A DNA stretch of 15,957 bases from Actinomycetota bacterium (GCA_020200675.1 JAIVIG010000012.1:1-15957); one strand, 5' to 3'; positions 7,747 to 14,774 are shown, counted from the first letter of the stretch. Numbers and translations: made by a program. Notes: generated from the sequence alone by a model not told the origin.

Positions 7747-7945
7747 GCCAGCGGAGGTCGATTGGGAATACGACGAAGAGGCGGATGTTCTCTACCTCTC
7801 CGTGGGCGAGCCCAGACCCGCCATAGGAGTGGACATCGGCGAGGGCGTCATCGCACGCTACGACGAAGAGCACAAAGAAGTGGTGGGGATAACCCTGATC
7901 GGCCTCCGTGCTCGGCTACTCAAGGAGTTGGATCAAAACCGTTGA
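7739..7945 (+). CDS. DUF2283 family small protein
   Basis: A 68-residue protein with the DUF2283 pattern: WEYDEEADVLYLSVGEPRPA, then IGEGVIARYDEEHKEVVGITLIG and a short basic C-terminal helix. The family is small, cytosolic and of unproven function, often paired with a short nuclease- or toxin-like partner; an antitoxin-like role is inference. The start TTG 7739 has AGGAAGG (7727-7733) five nt upstream. Both lie in the remnant of the partner gene, and the start seems to have been made by the deletion that removed the partner's C-terminal half. The stop overlaps the TTG of the next reading frame (TTGA). It looks intact, but with the partner gone it may be idle. Confidence 0.75.
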   Translation: MEKPAEVDWEYDEEADVLYLSVGEPRPAIGVDIGEGVIARYDEEHKEVVGITLIGLRARLLKELDQNR

Positions 7946-8404
7946 CGAGCTTGCTGGGTAGACTGCTGCGGTTGTTCCCAGAGAGCGTTCCCCTCGAAGA
8001 CCTGTTCACCGAAGCCGTCGCCCGGCTCTTCGAGACAAGACCCGATCTTTGCGTCGCGTTGGCTGGAAGAGGCCGGACTGATAGCTTCTCTTGCGGTAGG
8101 AGATGGTTGGGAGTATGTCCGCGTTGTATCGCAGAGAACCTTCGCTTCTCTGGAGCGCCACGGCACGGATAGCCGCCCGGAGCTCCTGATCGAAGTGTAC
8201 CGGTCTTCCGAAGAAGCAGGATCCTTAGATCGCAGTGCCTTTGCGGAAGCGGTGATGATCGAGTCGAATAGAGAACACCGCTCCGGCCATAGACCTCACC
8301 GAGGAGCAGCCGCTATCCAACGAGTTGATCTTGGAATGGCCGGCGCGCTGAGCTTTCGAGAGCGTCGTCGGCAATACCTCCCGATAGACTCTACGTCCGA
8401 GTAA
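7942..8404 (+). pseudogene. Frameshifted gene resembling a PD-(D/E)XK nuclease
   Basis: TTG 7942 overlaps the DUF2283 stop. The first part (TSLLGRLLRLFPESVPLEDL, FTEAVARLFETRPDLC) is in one frame. From about 8051-8060 the coherent protein continues in another frame: RWLEEAGLIASLAVGDGWEY, VRVVSQRTFASLERHGTDSR, PELLIEVYR, AFAEAVMIESN, running to TAA at 8402-8404. An extra base near 8050-8060 explains the shift. The arrangement RPELLIEV then VMIESN resembles RPD then ExK of PD-(D/E)XK nucleases, with Asp changed to Glu and Lys to Asn. After MIES the sequence no longer looks like a protein family in any frame. A short open stretch in a third frame (AIDLTEEQPLSNELILEW, 8286-8339) may be another remnant. 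The family call is from memory. Confidence 0.55.
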
Positions 8405-8555
8405 GCCGGATTATCCGAGCAGGGTAGCTTCCACCAACAAGAGGCCACGAAACGCGTCCGAGGTCCGGGTAGCTCTGCAAAGCGATGGCCTGCTCCCCAT
8501 GTCAGGTCGCCGCACAGAGCATGCTAAGATGGGCTGATCTGTAAAGGGGATTGGC
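8405..8555. other. Intergenic region before the sensor kinase gene
   Basis: No reading frame with coding character. TAAGAT at 8525-8530 is a possible -10 box for the kinase operon, without a convincing -35. AAAGGGGA at 8543-8550 is the ribosome-binding site for GTG 8556. No inverted repeat of note was seen. Confidence 0.4.
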
Positions 8556-10163
8556 GTGACGACGGGGTCGTTCCCGAACGCGAAGGGTATACGAAGGTTC
8601 TCAAATCCTCGCGTGCTGATGGCTTTCGGGGTTACTTCCTGGTCGTTGCTCTTGCTATTCGTCGTCCTGCAACCGGCGGAGTCTGGGGCACGTTCTCTCG
8701 CGGTGGTGGGAGCTTCGTGGACCGCGCAGGTCTTTGCCGGGCTCGCTCTCTTTGTGGCTCTGCGCGGGGAGGGAGGGGCCGAACGGCGGCCCTGGATGTT
8801 GTTCGGTGTAGCGGTCGTGGCCCGCCTCCTGGCGGACGTGGTCTGGGTCGGATCGCGGGCCTTCGGGCTCGGGCGGGCCGAGACCTTCCAGGTGGCGGCG
8901 CACGCGGTCTCGTACGCGCTGTTGTTTGGGGTGCTGCTGTGGGTAATGTCCCGGATCCGGCAGGAGGAGGTCTCCGTGGCCGCGCTGGATACCCTGGCGG
9001 TCGTGCTTACCACGGGGCTTTTGATCCGCTTCTTCGCGCCCTTCCCTTTCGAGGAGCTGCCCGTAGTGACGATCCTGGCGGTGCTCGTCCGGCCGGTGTG
9101 CGATCTGGGTCTCCTCTTCTTGAGCCTCGCGGTGCTCATGACGGTCCGGCGGCCGCCCTTCGTGGTGATCTCGTCGGCAGGTCTCCTCCTGCTCCTCGTC
9201 GCGGACGGAGCGTACCTGTTGACCCGGGCGCAGGGGCTCTACGAGCTCGGATTCGTCGAGGCTTTCTGGTCGGGGGGCGTGATGCTCCTCGGCTTCGCGG
9301 TGCTGTCCTGGGGCGGAGAGCCTGTCGAACGCTCCGATCATGTCGGCAACTTCGGGGTCGGCCTTTTCTGGTTCGGGCCGTTCTCGCCGCTCCTGCACTA
9401 CGGCTTTTTGCTGCTCTGGGCGGCCGTGTACGGTCCGGTGCCCTCTTACCTGTTGCTCGGCGGGGTGGCGCTCGCGGCGATACTGGCGGGACGGAACTAC
9501 GCCGTCGCCTACGCGGGGGATGTCATGGCTCGCAGACAAGAGGCGCTGGCGTTGCAGGCGGAGCAGGGGCGCATCCTGCGCGGTCTGCACGACACGGTCA
9601 AGCAGGACATACACGGCGCCTCCATGTTGATCGAAGCGGCCCTCGCGGCCCAGAGGAGGGGGGACCGGGAGGCCCTGCGCGAGATTCTGGAGAAGGCGCT
9701 GGAAGCTTCCCGGGAGGCGGGATCCGACCTCTCCAGACCGCTGGACGAGCTCCGGGCGGCCACGGGGTACGATGTCGGGAACCCAGCCTCGTTTTTCCGC
9801 GAACGTCTCGCAAAGCTTTCGGGCTTCTACGGTCTGGAGACGCACGAGGACCTTGCGGTCCCTCCGGCCGAACTCTCGCGGGAGGAGCTCGTGGTCGCCC
9901 AGCAAATCTTCGTCGAGACGGCCTGGAACGCGGCGAAGCACTCGGGCGCGAAGAACTTCTGGCTCTCGATGCGCCGGGAGGAAACCTTGTTCGTGCTAGA
10001 GATGAGGGATGACGGCCGCGGCTACGCCACCGAGAAGGTCACGGAGGGCCTGGGGCTCGGCCTCATGCGTACGAGGGCCGAAGAGGTCGGGGCGACGCTG
10101 TGCGTAAATAGCGCCCCCGGCGAGGGTACGTCCGTGAAGATAAGATTCGGCGGCGGGCGTTGA
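8556..10163 (+). CDS. Sensor histidine kinase, NarL/DesK type, multi-pass membrane
   Basis: Two-component sensor, 535 residues. GTG 8556 is preceded by AAAGGGGA. About ten hydrophobic segments fill residues 20 to 320, with no recognisable extracellular ligand domain, so the signal may be sensed in or near the membrane. The cytoplasmic part has the dimerisation/phosphoacceptor helix GLHDTVKQDIHG with His345 as predicted phosphorylation site. The ATP-binding domain shows the N box VETAWNAAKHS (Asn458), G1 MRDDGRGYA (Asp485/Asp486) and GLGLGLM. The LHD-x-VKQ form and short ATPase domain fit kinases that pair with LuxR-type regulators. The stop overlaps the TTG start of the regulator by TTGA, implying coupled translation. 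The signal is unknown. Confidence 0.93.
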   Translation: MTTGSFPNAKGIRRFSNPRVLMAFGVTSWSLLLLFVVLQPAESGARSLAVVGASWTAQVFAGLALFVALRGEGGAERRPWMLFGVAVVARLLADVVWVGSRAFGLGRAETFQVAAHAVSYALLFGVLLWVMSRIRQEEVSVAALDTLAVVLTTGLLIRFFAPFPFEELPVVTILAVLVRPVCDLGLLFLSLAVLMTVRRPPFVVISSAGLLLLLVADGAYLLTRAQGLYELGFVEAFWSGGVMLLGFAVLSWGGEPVERSDHVGNFGVGLFWFGPFSPLLHYGFLLLWAAVYGPVPSYLLLGGVALAAILAGRNYAVAYAGDVMARRQEALALQAEQGRILRGLHDTVKQDIHGASMLIEAALAAQRRGDREALREILEKALEASREAGSDLSRPLDELRAATGYDVGNPASFFRERLAKLSGFYGLETHEDLAVPPAELSREELVVAQQIFVETAWNAAKHSGAKNFWLSMRREETLFVLEMRDDGRGYATEKVTEGLGLGLMRTRAEEVGATLCVNSAPGEGTSVKIRFGGGR

Positions 10164-10753
10164 GGATACTACTCGTCGACGATCATCCCACCGTCCTCTT
10201 CGGCTTGAGGCACCTGCTGGGCTCCGCCGGCTTCGAGGTTGCCGGCGAGGCTGGGAACGCAGCCGAGGCCGTCCGGCTCGCCGAAGAGCTACACCCCGAC
10301 CTCGTCCTCCTCGACCTGCGTCTCGGAGGAGACTCTGGCATAGAGGCCTGCCGGGAGATGAAAGCTCTCATGCACGCCCCGCGCGTCCTCGTCTTCACCG
10401 CGCACGCTTCCGTCGAGGACGTCGCGGGGGCCACCCTTGCCGGCGCCGACGGCTACCTGCACAAGGGTGTTGCGGGTGAAGAGCTACTGGACGCCATCCG
10501 GCGCACCCACGCTGGCGGACGCGTCTGGCTCTTGCCCGCCGAGAACGAAGAAGAGGCCGCGACCCGGATCCAAGAAGCCTCCGACGAAGCCCGGCTCACG
10601 CCCAAGGAGAAGGAGGTCTTCGCCCTCGTTCTCAAACGCCGCACGAACGCCGAGATCGCCGGGGAGCTGTACATCAGCCTCTACACCGTAAAGAACCACG
10701 TCTCCAGCATCCTGCGCAAGCTCGGCCTCAAGAGCCGGCGCGAGATTAGTTGA
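10160..10753 (+). CDS. Response regulator, REC plus LuxR-type HTH
   Basis: DNA-binding partner of the preceding kinase. TTG 10160 overlaps the kinase stop. The receiver domain (residues 1-115) shows the acidic pair Asp7-Asp8, phosphoacceptor Asp52 (LVLLDLRLGG), Thr80 and Lys102 (HKGV). The LuxR-type HTH covers about residues 144-194 (LTPKEKEVFALVL, TNAEIAGELYISLYTVKNHV, SSILRKLGLKSR). The protein ends abruptly at RREIS. The last Ser codon and the TGA are the first six bases of an inverted-repeat element, so a short native C-terminal tail was probably lost; the HTH itself is complete. Target genes are unknown; the adjacent amtB is only a neighbour on the other strand. Confidence 0.93.
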   Translation: MRILLVDDHPTVLFGLRHLLGSAGFEVAGEAGNAAEAVRLAEELHPDLVLLDLRLGGDSGIEACREMKALMHAPRVLVFTAHASVEDVAGATLAGADGYLHKGVAGEELLDAIRRTHAGGRVWLLPAENEEEAATRIQEASDEARLTPKEKEVFALVLKRRTNAEIAGELYISLYTVKNHVSSILRKLGLKSRREIS

Positions 10754-10908
10754 TAGTTGTCAGTAAAGGGAGAAGACGCGCTGTGCATCGTTCGTATCGC
10801 GCTCGGTATACCTCGCCCGTCTCTACGAAGGCCCGTTACCGTTGTCCAGCGCGAGGCCGCGAACGCCGGGGGACAAAACTGATAACTGAAAACTGACAAC
10901 CATCAACT
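10748..10908. repeat. 161-bp inverted-repeat element built of 7-bp units
   Basis: Left end AGTTGATAGTTGTCAGT (10748-10764) pairs with right end ACTGACAACCATCAACT (10892-10908), 16 of 17 positions complementary. The right end is extended into a ladder of near-7-bp units from 10878 (ACTGATA, ACTGAAA, ACTGACA, ACCATCA, ACT). The 113-bp centre encodes nothing recognisable. The structure resembles a non-autonomous MITE-like element or a REP-type intergenic repeat. Similar heptad strings are, as I recall, scattered in several phyla. No target-site duplication is evident. Each end reads AGT TGA into the flanking gene and supplies its stop codon. Confidence 0.65.
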
Positions 10909-11004
10909 CTCGCTGTTCCATCCGGTCCTGAACTCCACCCGGTCCGGGTAGACGTTGATGACGCCGTTGTTGCCGGCGCCCTGCGCCAAAAGTCTCTGTT
11001 CCAT
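10903..11004 (-). pseudogene. 33-codon stub of a leftward gene ended by the repeat element
   Basis: ATG at 11002-11004 with AGGGAG five nt upstream encodes MEQRLLAQGAGNNGV followed by INVYPDRVEFRTGWNSES and TGA. The last Ser codon and the stop lie in the inverted-repeat end. The GNNGVINVYPDRVEF stretch resembles the first strands of bacterial PH-like/DUF4429 or SHOCT-associated proteins (recalled, low certainty). With a start, a ribosome-binding site and a possible -10 (TACAAT, plus-strand bases 11033-11038), it looks like the 5' end of a once longer gene. It could alternatively be a genuine micropeptide. Confidence 0.5.
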
Positions 11005-11052
11005 ACTCGCTCCCTAGCTCCGGAAAATCCGCATTGTACAAGACGCACCGGA

Positions 11053-11076
11053 AGCCCCGGAGATCTCTCCGGGGCT
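11053..11076. terminator. GC-rich hairpin between the leftward stub and amtB
   Basis: AGCCCCGGAGA and TCTCCGGGGCT are exact reverse complements with only TC between them, so at least a 9-bp stem with a 6-nt loop forms. No T-tract follows on either strand. It lies 58 nt beyond the amtB stop in the direction of amtB transcription and may act as a U-less terminator. Confidence 0.4.
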
Positions 11077-11087
11077 CGGTAAGGGTT

Positions 11088-11116
11088 GCTCGGCCGGGCC
11101 TAGTACCCGGCCGGGC
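11088..11116. terminator. GC-rich hairpin just downstream of amtB
   Basis: GCTCGGCCGGG (11088-11098) pairs with CCCGGCCGGGC (11106-11116), 11 bp with one G-U pair and a 7-nt loop, followed on the plus strand by ATTTT. It starts about 18 nt after the amtB stop codon on the minus strand. Together with the next hairpin it probably ends amtB transcription. Confidence 0.45.
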
Positions 11117-11134
11117 ATTTTGCGCCGGCTCTCT

Positions 11135-12586
11135 CTAGGAGGTCGTCCCTTGGGTGGTTCGTCCTTCCGGGGCCGGCATGCTGCCGCCGCTGCCGTTCTG
11201 GTAGTCGGTGGCGATGAGCTGCTCGGAGTAGCCGTAGACGCCGTGCTCGGAGATGTCGAGGCCGTTGAGCTCGTCCTCGGGCTTGACCCTGAGGCCGATG
11301 GTCGCCTTCAGAAGGGCGAAGACCGCGTAGGAGGCTACGAAGACGAACCCTCCGCAGGTCAGGACACCCAGGGCCTGCACGCCGAGCTGGGCGAGACCGC
11401 CGCCGTAGAAGAGGCCGGGACGGCCGAAGCCGGTGACTTCGACCAGCTCTGGGGTGGCGAAGAGGCCGCACGAGAGCGTACCCCAAATGCCGCCCATCCC
11501 GTGGGCCGCGATGGCGCCCAGGGGATCGTCCACCCCGATCTTGTCCACGATGATGAGGGCCGTGTACATGATGACACCCGCGATAAAGCCGATGACTATG
11601 GCGGCCCACGGTGCGACGAAGGCGCAAGCGGCGGTGATGGCGACGAGCGCCGCGATCGCGCCGTTGCCCATCATCCCGACGTCGAGGTTGCGCCGGTACA
11701 GGTAGCTCAATGTCATCGCCCCGAGGACGCCCGCGCCGGCGGCGAGGTTGGTGGTGAGGGCTATGTCGCCGATGCTCTGGCCGACGGCGGCCATGGCCGA
11801 GCCGGGGTTGAAGCCCCACCAGCCGACCCAAAGGATGATGACACCGAGGACCGCGAGCGGCATGTTGTGGCCGGAGATGGTCTGCGGGTTTCCGGCGTCG
11901 TCGTACTTGCCGATGCGGGGGCCGAGCAGAAGCGTGCCCGCCAGCGCCGCCATCGCCCCGGAGAGGTGGACGACCGTCGAGCCGGCGAAGTCCTGCATGC
12001 CGAACTCGGAGAGCCAACCGCCACCCCAGATCCAATGTCCCACTATCGGGTAGATGAGCCCGGCGAAGACCACGGCGAAGATGCAGTACACGGCGAACTT
12101 GGTCCGCTCGAGCATCGTGCCCCACACGATCGCCAACGAGACGAGCGCGAAGGCCACCTGGAAGAGGAACTTCACCGAGACCGGCACAGCCGTCCACGCG
12201 AGCCCGGCGTAGGCCGCCTCATCACCGCTTAGGAAGAAGCCCTGGGCCCCGATGATCTGGTTGAGCCCGCCGCCGTCGGAGAAGGTGAAGGCGAAGCCCG
12301 CCGCCCAGAACGCCACGATCCCGATGCCCATCATGGCGAGTATCTTCGCCACCACGCTTCCGACGTTCTTCATCCGGGAGAAACCGACCTCGAGCATGGC
12401 GAAACCGGCCTGCATGAAGAGCACCAGCAACGCCGCCACGAATACGAACGTGGTGTCGACGGCGAGCGCCACGTCCTCCGTGGTCGCCGTTCCCTGCACC
12501 ACCGGCGTCTCCTGAGCGAACGCCGCGGCCGGTAGCGCCGCGACCAACAGCAGCGCCGCCATCACTAATAACAAGAACCTGCGCAA
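11135..12586 (-). CDS. amtB: Ammonium transporter, Amt family
   Basis: Trimeric membrane channel for ammonium/ammonia uptake. The start is TTG at 12584-12586: GAAGGAGG (plus-strand bases 12593-12600) lies six nt upstream, and translation opens with a signal peptide (MRRFLLLVMAALLLVAALPA, cleavage after AFA at about residue 24). Longer upstream starts would pass through this ribosome-binding site. The 483 residues hold about 11 membrane segments. Key residues are present: Asp199 and His207 in DFAGSTVVHLSGA and the second pore histidine His362 in AAHGMGGIWG. The cytoplasmic tail (IGLRVKPEDELNGLDISEHG, then VYGYSEQ) is of the Amt type that binds PII protein. No glnK lies next to it here. An upstream ACGT-repeat site may be an operator, and two GC-rich hairpins lie downstream. 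Confidence 0.96.
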   Translation of the reverse strand: MRRFLLLVMAALLLVAALPAAAFAQETPVVQGTATTEDVALAVDTTFVFVAALLVLFMQAGFAMLEVGFSRMKNVGSVVAKILAMMGIGIVAFWAAGFAFTFSDGGGLNQIIGAQGFFLSGDEAAYAGLAWTAVPVSVKFLFQVAFALVSLAIVWGTMLERTKFAVYCIFAVVFAGLIYPIVGHWIWGGGWLSEFGMQDFAGSTVVHLSGAMAALAGTLLLGPRIGKYDDAGNPQTISGHNMPLAVLGVIILWVGWWGFNPGSAMAAVGQSIGDIALTTNLAAGAGVLGAMTLSYLYRRNLDVGMMGNGAIAALVAITAACAFVAPWAAIVIGFIAGVIMYTALIIVDKIGVDDPLGAIAAHGMGGIWGTLSCGLFATPELVEVTGFGRPGLFYGGGLAQLGVQALGVLTCGGFVFVASYAVFALLKATIGLRVKPEDELNGLDISEHGVYGYSEQLIATDYQNGSGGSMPAPEGRTTQGTTS

Positions 12587-12614
12587 AGGGTGCCTCCTTC
12601 TAACACTCGTATGT

Positions 12615-12636
12615 ACGTTACGCACGTAGTCTACGT
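12615..12636 (-). promoter_or_regulatory. ACGT-core repeat and palindrome upstream of amtB
   Basis: Three ACGT cores begin at 12615, 12624 and 12633, exactly 9 bp apart. The last two form a 13-bp palindrome ACGTAG-T-CTACGT (12624-12636). The site ends 29 bp upstream of the amtB start. This looks like a protein-binding site, for example for a nitrogen regulator, but it does not clearly match the GlnR or AmtR sites I know. No confident -35/-10 pair was found. Confidence 0.4.
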
Positions 12637-12758
12637 TTGGCACCCTTGGAGGATCTTTGGCCCAATGTATAAACATGGCCCGCGAGAAAGGCCACGATCT
12701 TGTCCATTTGTTAGATCAGATAAGTCGGCGCGGGGGCGAGCGGAGGCCCGGTGGTGAC

Positions 12759-14130
12759 TCAGCGGTCGGAGAAGCTGGAGGGTTTCTCGGGAACTTGTCC
12801 CAGGAGTTGCATGGCTTTGATCCCCAGGGTCAGGCGTTCGCGGTCTTCGCTCTTGTCCACGTCGAGGCGTCGTTGCCGAGGTAGGTGGTGAGGGTGGAGA
12901 CCAGTTCTGTGCCGTAGCGCGAGTCGTAGGCGACCACGGGGGCGAGGGTCTCGGCGTAGAACGTCTCCAGTTCCTCGGGCTCCTCTTGCATGACGCGGAA
13001 GAGGAGCTTGTAGGTGCCCGTCTGCTCGAAGGTCGAGATTGAGGAGGGGCCGTGTATGCGGTGCCCAATCTCCAAGGCCACCTCGGCCTCCGAGTAGGCG
13101 TCCGAGATCTCCGCCGGGTCGTCCTTGAATCGGCCGATGCCCACCGAGACCGTAAGGTCCGGCAGGAGGCCCTTGACGTACCGCTGAACGCGGGACGCGA
13201 GCTCCAGGGCCATCTGCGCGAGCTCCTCCGGCGGGTCATCGCCGGAGGGTGCCAGGAACAAGATGACGTTGTCCGAACGCGGTCCGAGCAGGAAATTCGA
13301 GAAGAGCCCGCGGGCCTGGAGGCGCACCGCGTCGGACAGACGCCTCTTGAGCTCCTGGATCGCTGACTCCTTCAACCTCCGCCGCCCAAGGTAGCCGGCG
13401 AAGTCGTCTATGTCCACGACGACCGTGAGGGCCCCCGACGAGAGGTCCGCGCCCAGGTACCGCGCTCGCTGGAGCAGGAGGTCGACCGAACCGTGGTGCC
13501 CGTTGATGACGTCGTCCACGAAGTCCCCCCGAACGCCGAGCTCCGTCTCCAGGCGGACCCGTTCCTTACCGAGCTCGGCCTCGAGAGCGCGCCCGGCCCA
13601 GTACAGGACTACCACGTCTTCCGGGCGCAGGGGGCTGTCCGCGAGATCCATCCAAAGGTAGCCCGCCGGTGCGCCTCCTATGCCGATGGGCATCCAGAAG
13701 AGCTCCGTGTCCTCGACACGCCATCGCTCGACGGGCACCGAGAGGAAGCCGTTCGGCAGGCGGGCGTAGCGGTCGCGGCGGTCGCGGCGGGTCTCTTCCA
13801 CGCCGGAGCCCTTGGACGCACGCAGCTCGTAAGCCTCGAGGGCAGTGCCAAAAGCCCCAGGCCCAGCTCCTCGGCTTGCCTCGCCGCCTCCGACGTGGGC
13901 GTGTCCTCTACGCGCCAGACAACCGCGGGCGCGCCTCCCTTGGCGACGGTGGCGAGGAACTGGGAGTCGAGCTTCTCGCGGCTGGTTACGACGACCTCGT
14001 CGGGGCCGAGCCAGCCCTCCGCATCCTCGTCTATCGCCAGTCCTCTTACGGGACGGCCCGGGTCGCCCGGCGCCAGGCGTCGGCCGTCGAGTTCCTCGAT
14101 CAACGTGTTGAACAGCTCTTTGAGGATCAT
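12759..14130 (-). pseudogene. PucR/CdaR-type transcriptional regulator, frameshifted and lacking its HTH
   Basis: Three frames must be joined. From ATG at 14128-14130 (GGAG four nt upstream) comes MILKELFNTLIEELDGRRL to EELGLGLLALP. Near 13840 the coherent protein moves to a second frame: ALEAYELRASKG, NGFLSVPVERWRVEDTELFW, then a CdaR GGDEF-like domain (GALTVVVDIDDFAGYLGRRR to TVSVGIGRFKDD, YSEAEVALEIGHRI). It continues to LVSTLTTYLGNDAS. There the family should continue with the PucR helix-turn-helix (about 27 residues). Instead the sequence jumps, in a third frame, to DVDKSEDRERLTLGIKAM and QLLGQ, ending at the TGA 12759-12761. The DNA-binding segment is absent, so even a frameshift-corrected protein could not act as a normal regulator. 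Some frame changes could be sequence errors, but the missing HTH cannot be a one-base error. Confidence 0.85.
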
Positions 14131-14154
14131 CCGTCTCCAAATGTAACCCGCCAC

Positions 14155-14313
14155 AGTCTCCGGTACGTCTCTAATATATACGACCGGCGGACGAATGATG
14201 AATTTCGAGAACTTTGCCGTCTACCATAACCTCCGGAATAGAGTGCTTCCCGGTATGCAGAAGGAGAAGCGTCGCTACTACAGCAGGAGCACGGGCGAAC
14301 TTACGCCCGTTTC
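14155..14313. other. Intergenic region between the broken regulator and the 121-residue gene
   Basis: No convincing gene. TATATT on the minus strand (AATATA at plus-strand bases 14178-14183) is a possible -10 for the regulator. A hairpin with 7-bp arms (ACGGGCG 14291-14297, CGCCCGT 14304-14310) sits just beyond the stop of the neighbouring minus-strand gene and is followed on the plus strand by TTCTTA, so it may terminate transcription. Confidence 0.4.
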
Positions 14314-14679
14314 TTACCCGACCTCCACCATGGGCGCCACCGGCAGACTATACAGCGGCAGGCTTCGAGTAGCCCCCGCCTCGTCCAGCGGCCAGCCGTA
14401 GTCTTGGAGCAACCCCGCGGCGTCTTCCGGCGCCGGTATGTTCTGCGCACCGCGCACGTACACCACCCTGCGCCTGGCCTTGTCGCGCAGCTCGAACCAG
14501 CATTCGTTGGTGCCCGGATCCCTCTCGAAGAAAGCGATGCGGTGACCATTGGACTCCGCCAGGAGCGGCACCACCTCGTTGTCGTGTCGCCCGAGGAAAC
14601 CGGTTCTCCAGCCCTTCTCCTCGAAGGTCTCCTCGATATGATCGAAGCACCTCCACGCCTGCCACTCCCACACCACCAT
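14314..14679 (-). CDS. Conserved-looking 121-residue protein of unknown function
   Basis: The start is decided by AGGAGG at plus-strand bases 14683-14688. ATG 14677-14679 is only three nt away, so the next codons, GTG (14674-14676) or GTG (14671-14673), are better spaced and may be used; all are in frame. The protein opens MVVWEWQAWRCFDHIEETFE, with mixed charged and aromatic composition, no signal peptide or membrane helix, and no metal or nucleotide motif (KGWRTGFLGRHDNEVVPLLA, RIAFFERDPGTNECWFEL, a Pro-rich end). I do not recognise the family. It is probably cytosolic. The excellent ribosome-binding site and intact frame argue that it is real. It is transcribed away from uvrA and ends four nt before a hairpin. 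Confidence 0.7.
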   Translation of the reverse strand: MVVWEWQAWRCFDHIEETFEEKGWRTGFLGRHDNEVVPLLAESNGHRIAFFERDPGTNECWFELRDKARRRVVYVRGAQNIPAPEDAAGLLQDYGWPLDEAGATRSLPLYSLPVAPMVEVG

Positions 14680-14732
14680 GATCCTCCTTTTCTGCTTGCA
14701 GGGAGCCTGAGCCCCATATCCCACGAGCCCTA

Positions 14733-14738
14733 ATTCTA
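14733..14738 (-). promoter_or_regulatory. Possible -10 box of the 121-residue gene
   Basis: On the minus strand TAGAAT lies about 55 nt upstream of the start codon, the best AT-rich hexamer there. The 17-bp-spaced upstream hexamer GGCATC is a poor -35. Confidence 0.3.
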
Positions 14739-14774
14739 GGCGCGGGCACCGCGCGGATGCCTTAGACGCCGGGC

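Noticed and set aside
7588..8404. Intact toxin-antitoxin or defence locus
   Set aside because: The nuclease-like member is cut to about 53 residues and the downstream nuclease-like gene is frameshifted with altered catalytic positions; only DUF2283 is whole.
8655..9941. Long minus-strand frame opposite the sensor kinase
   Set aside because: His/Arg/Gln-rich translation typical of antisense frames in GC-rich DNA; the plus strand has a complete kinase.
11120..12232. Plus-strand frame of about 370 codons opposite amtB
   Set aside because: Shadow of amtB, whose pore residues and membrane segments are unmistakable.
14195..14401. 68-codon plus-strand frame beginning MMNFENFAVYHNLRNR
   Set aside because: No ribosome-binding site, runs through a hairpin and antisense into the 121-residue gene; no recognisable fold.
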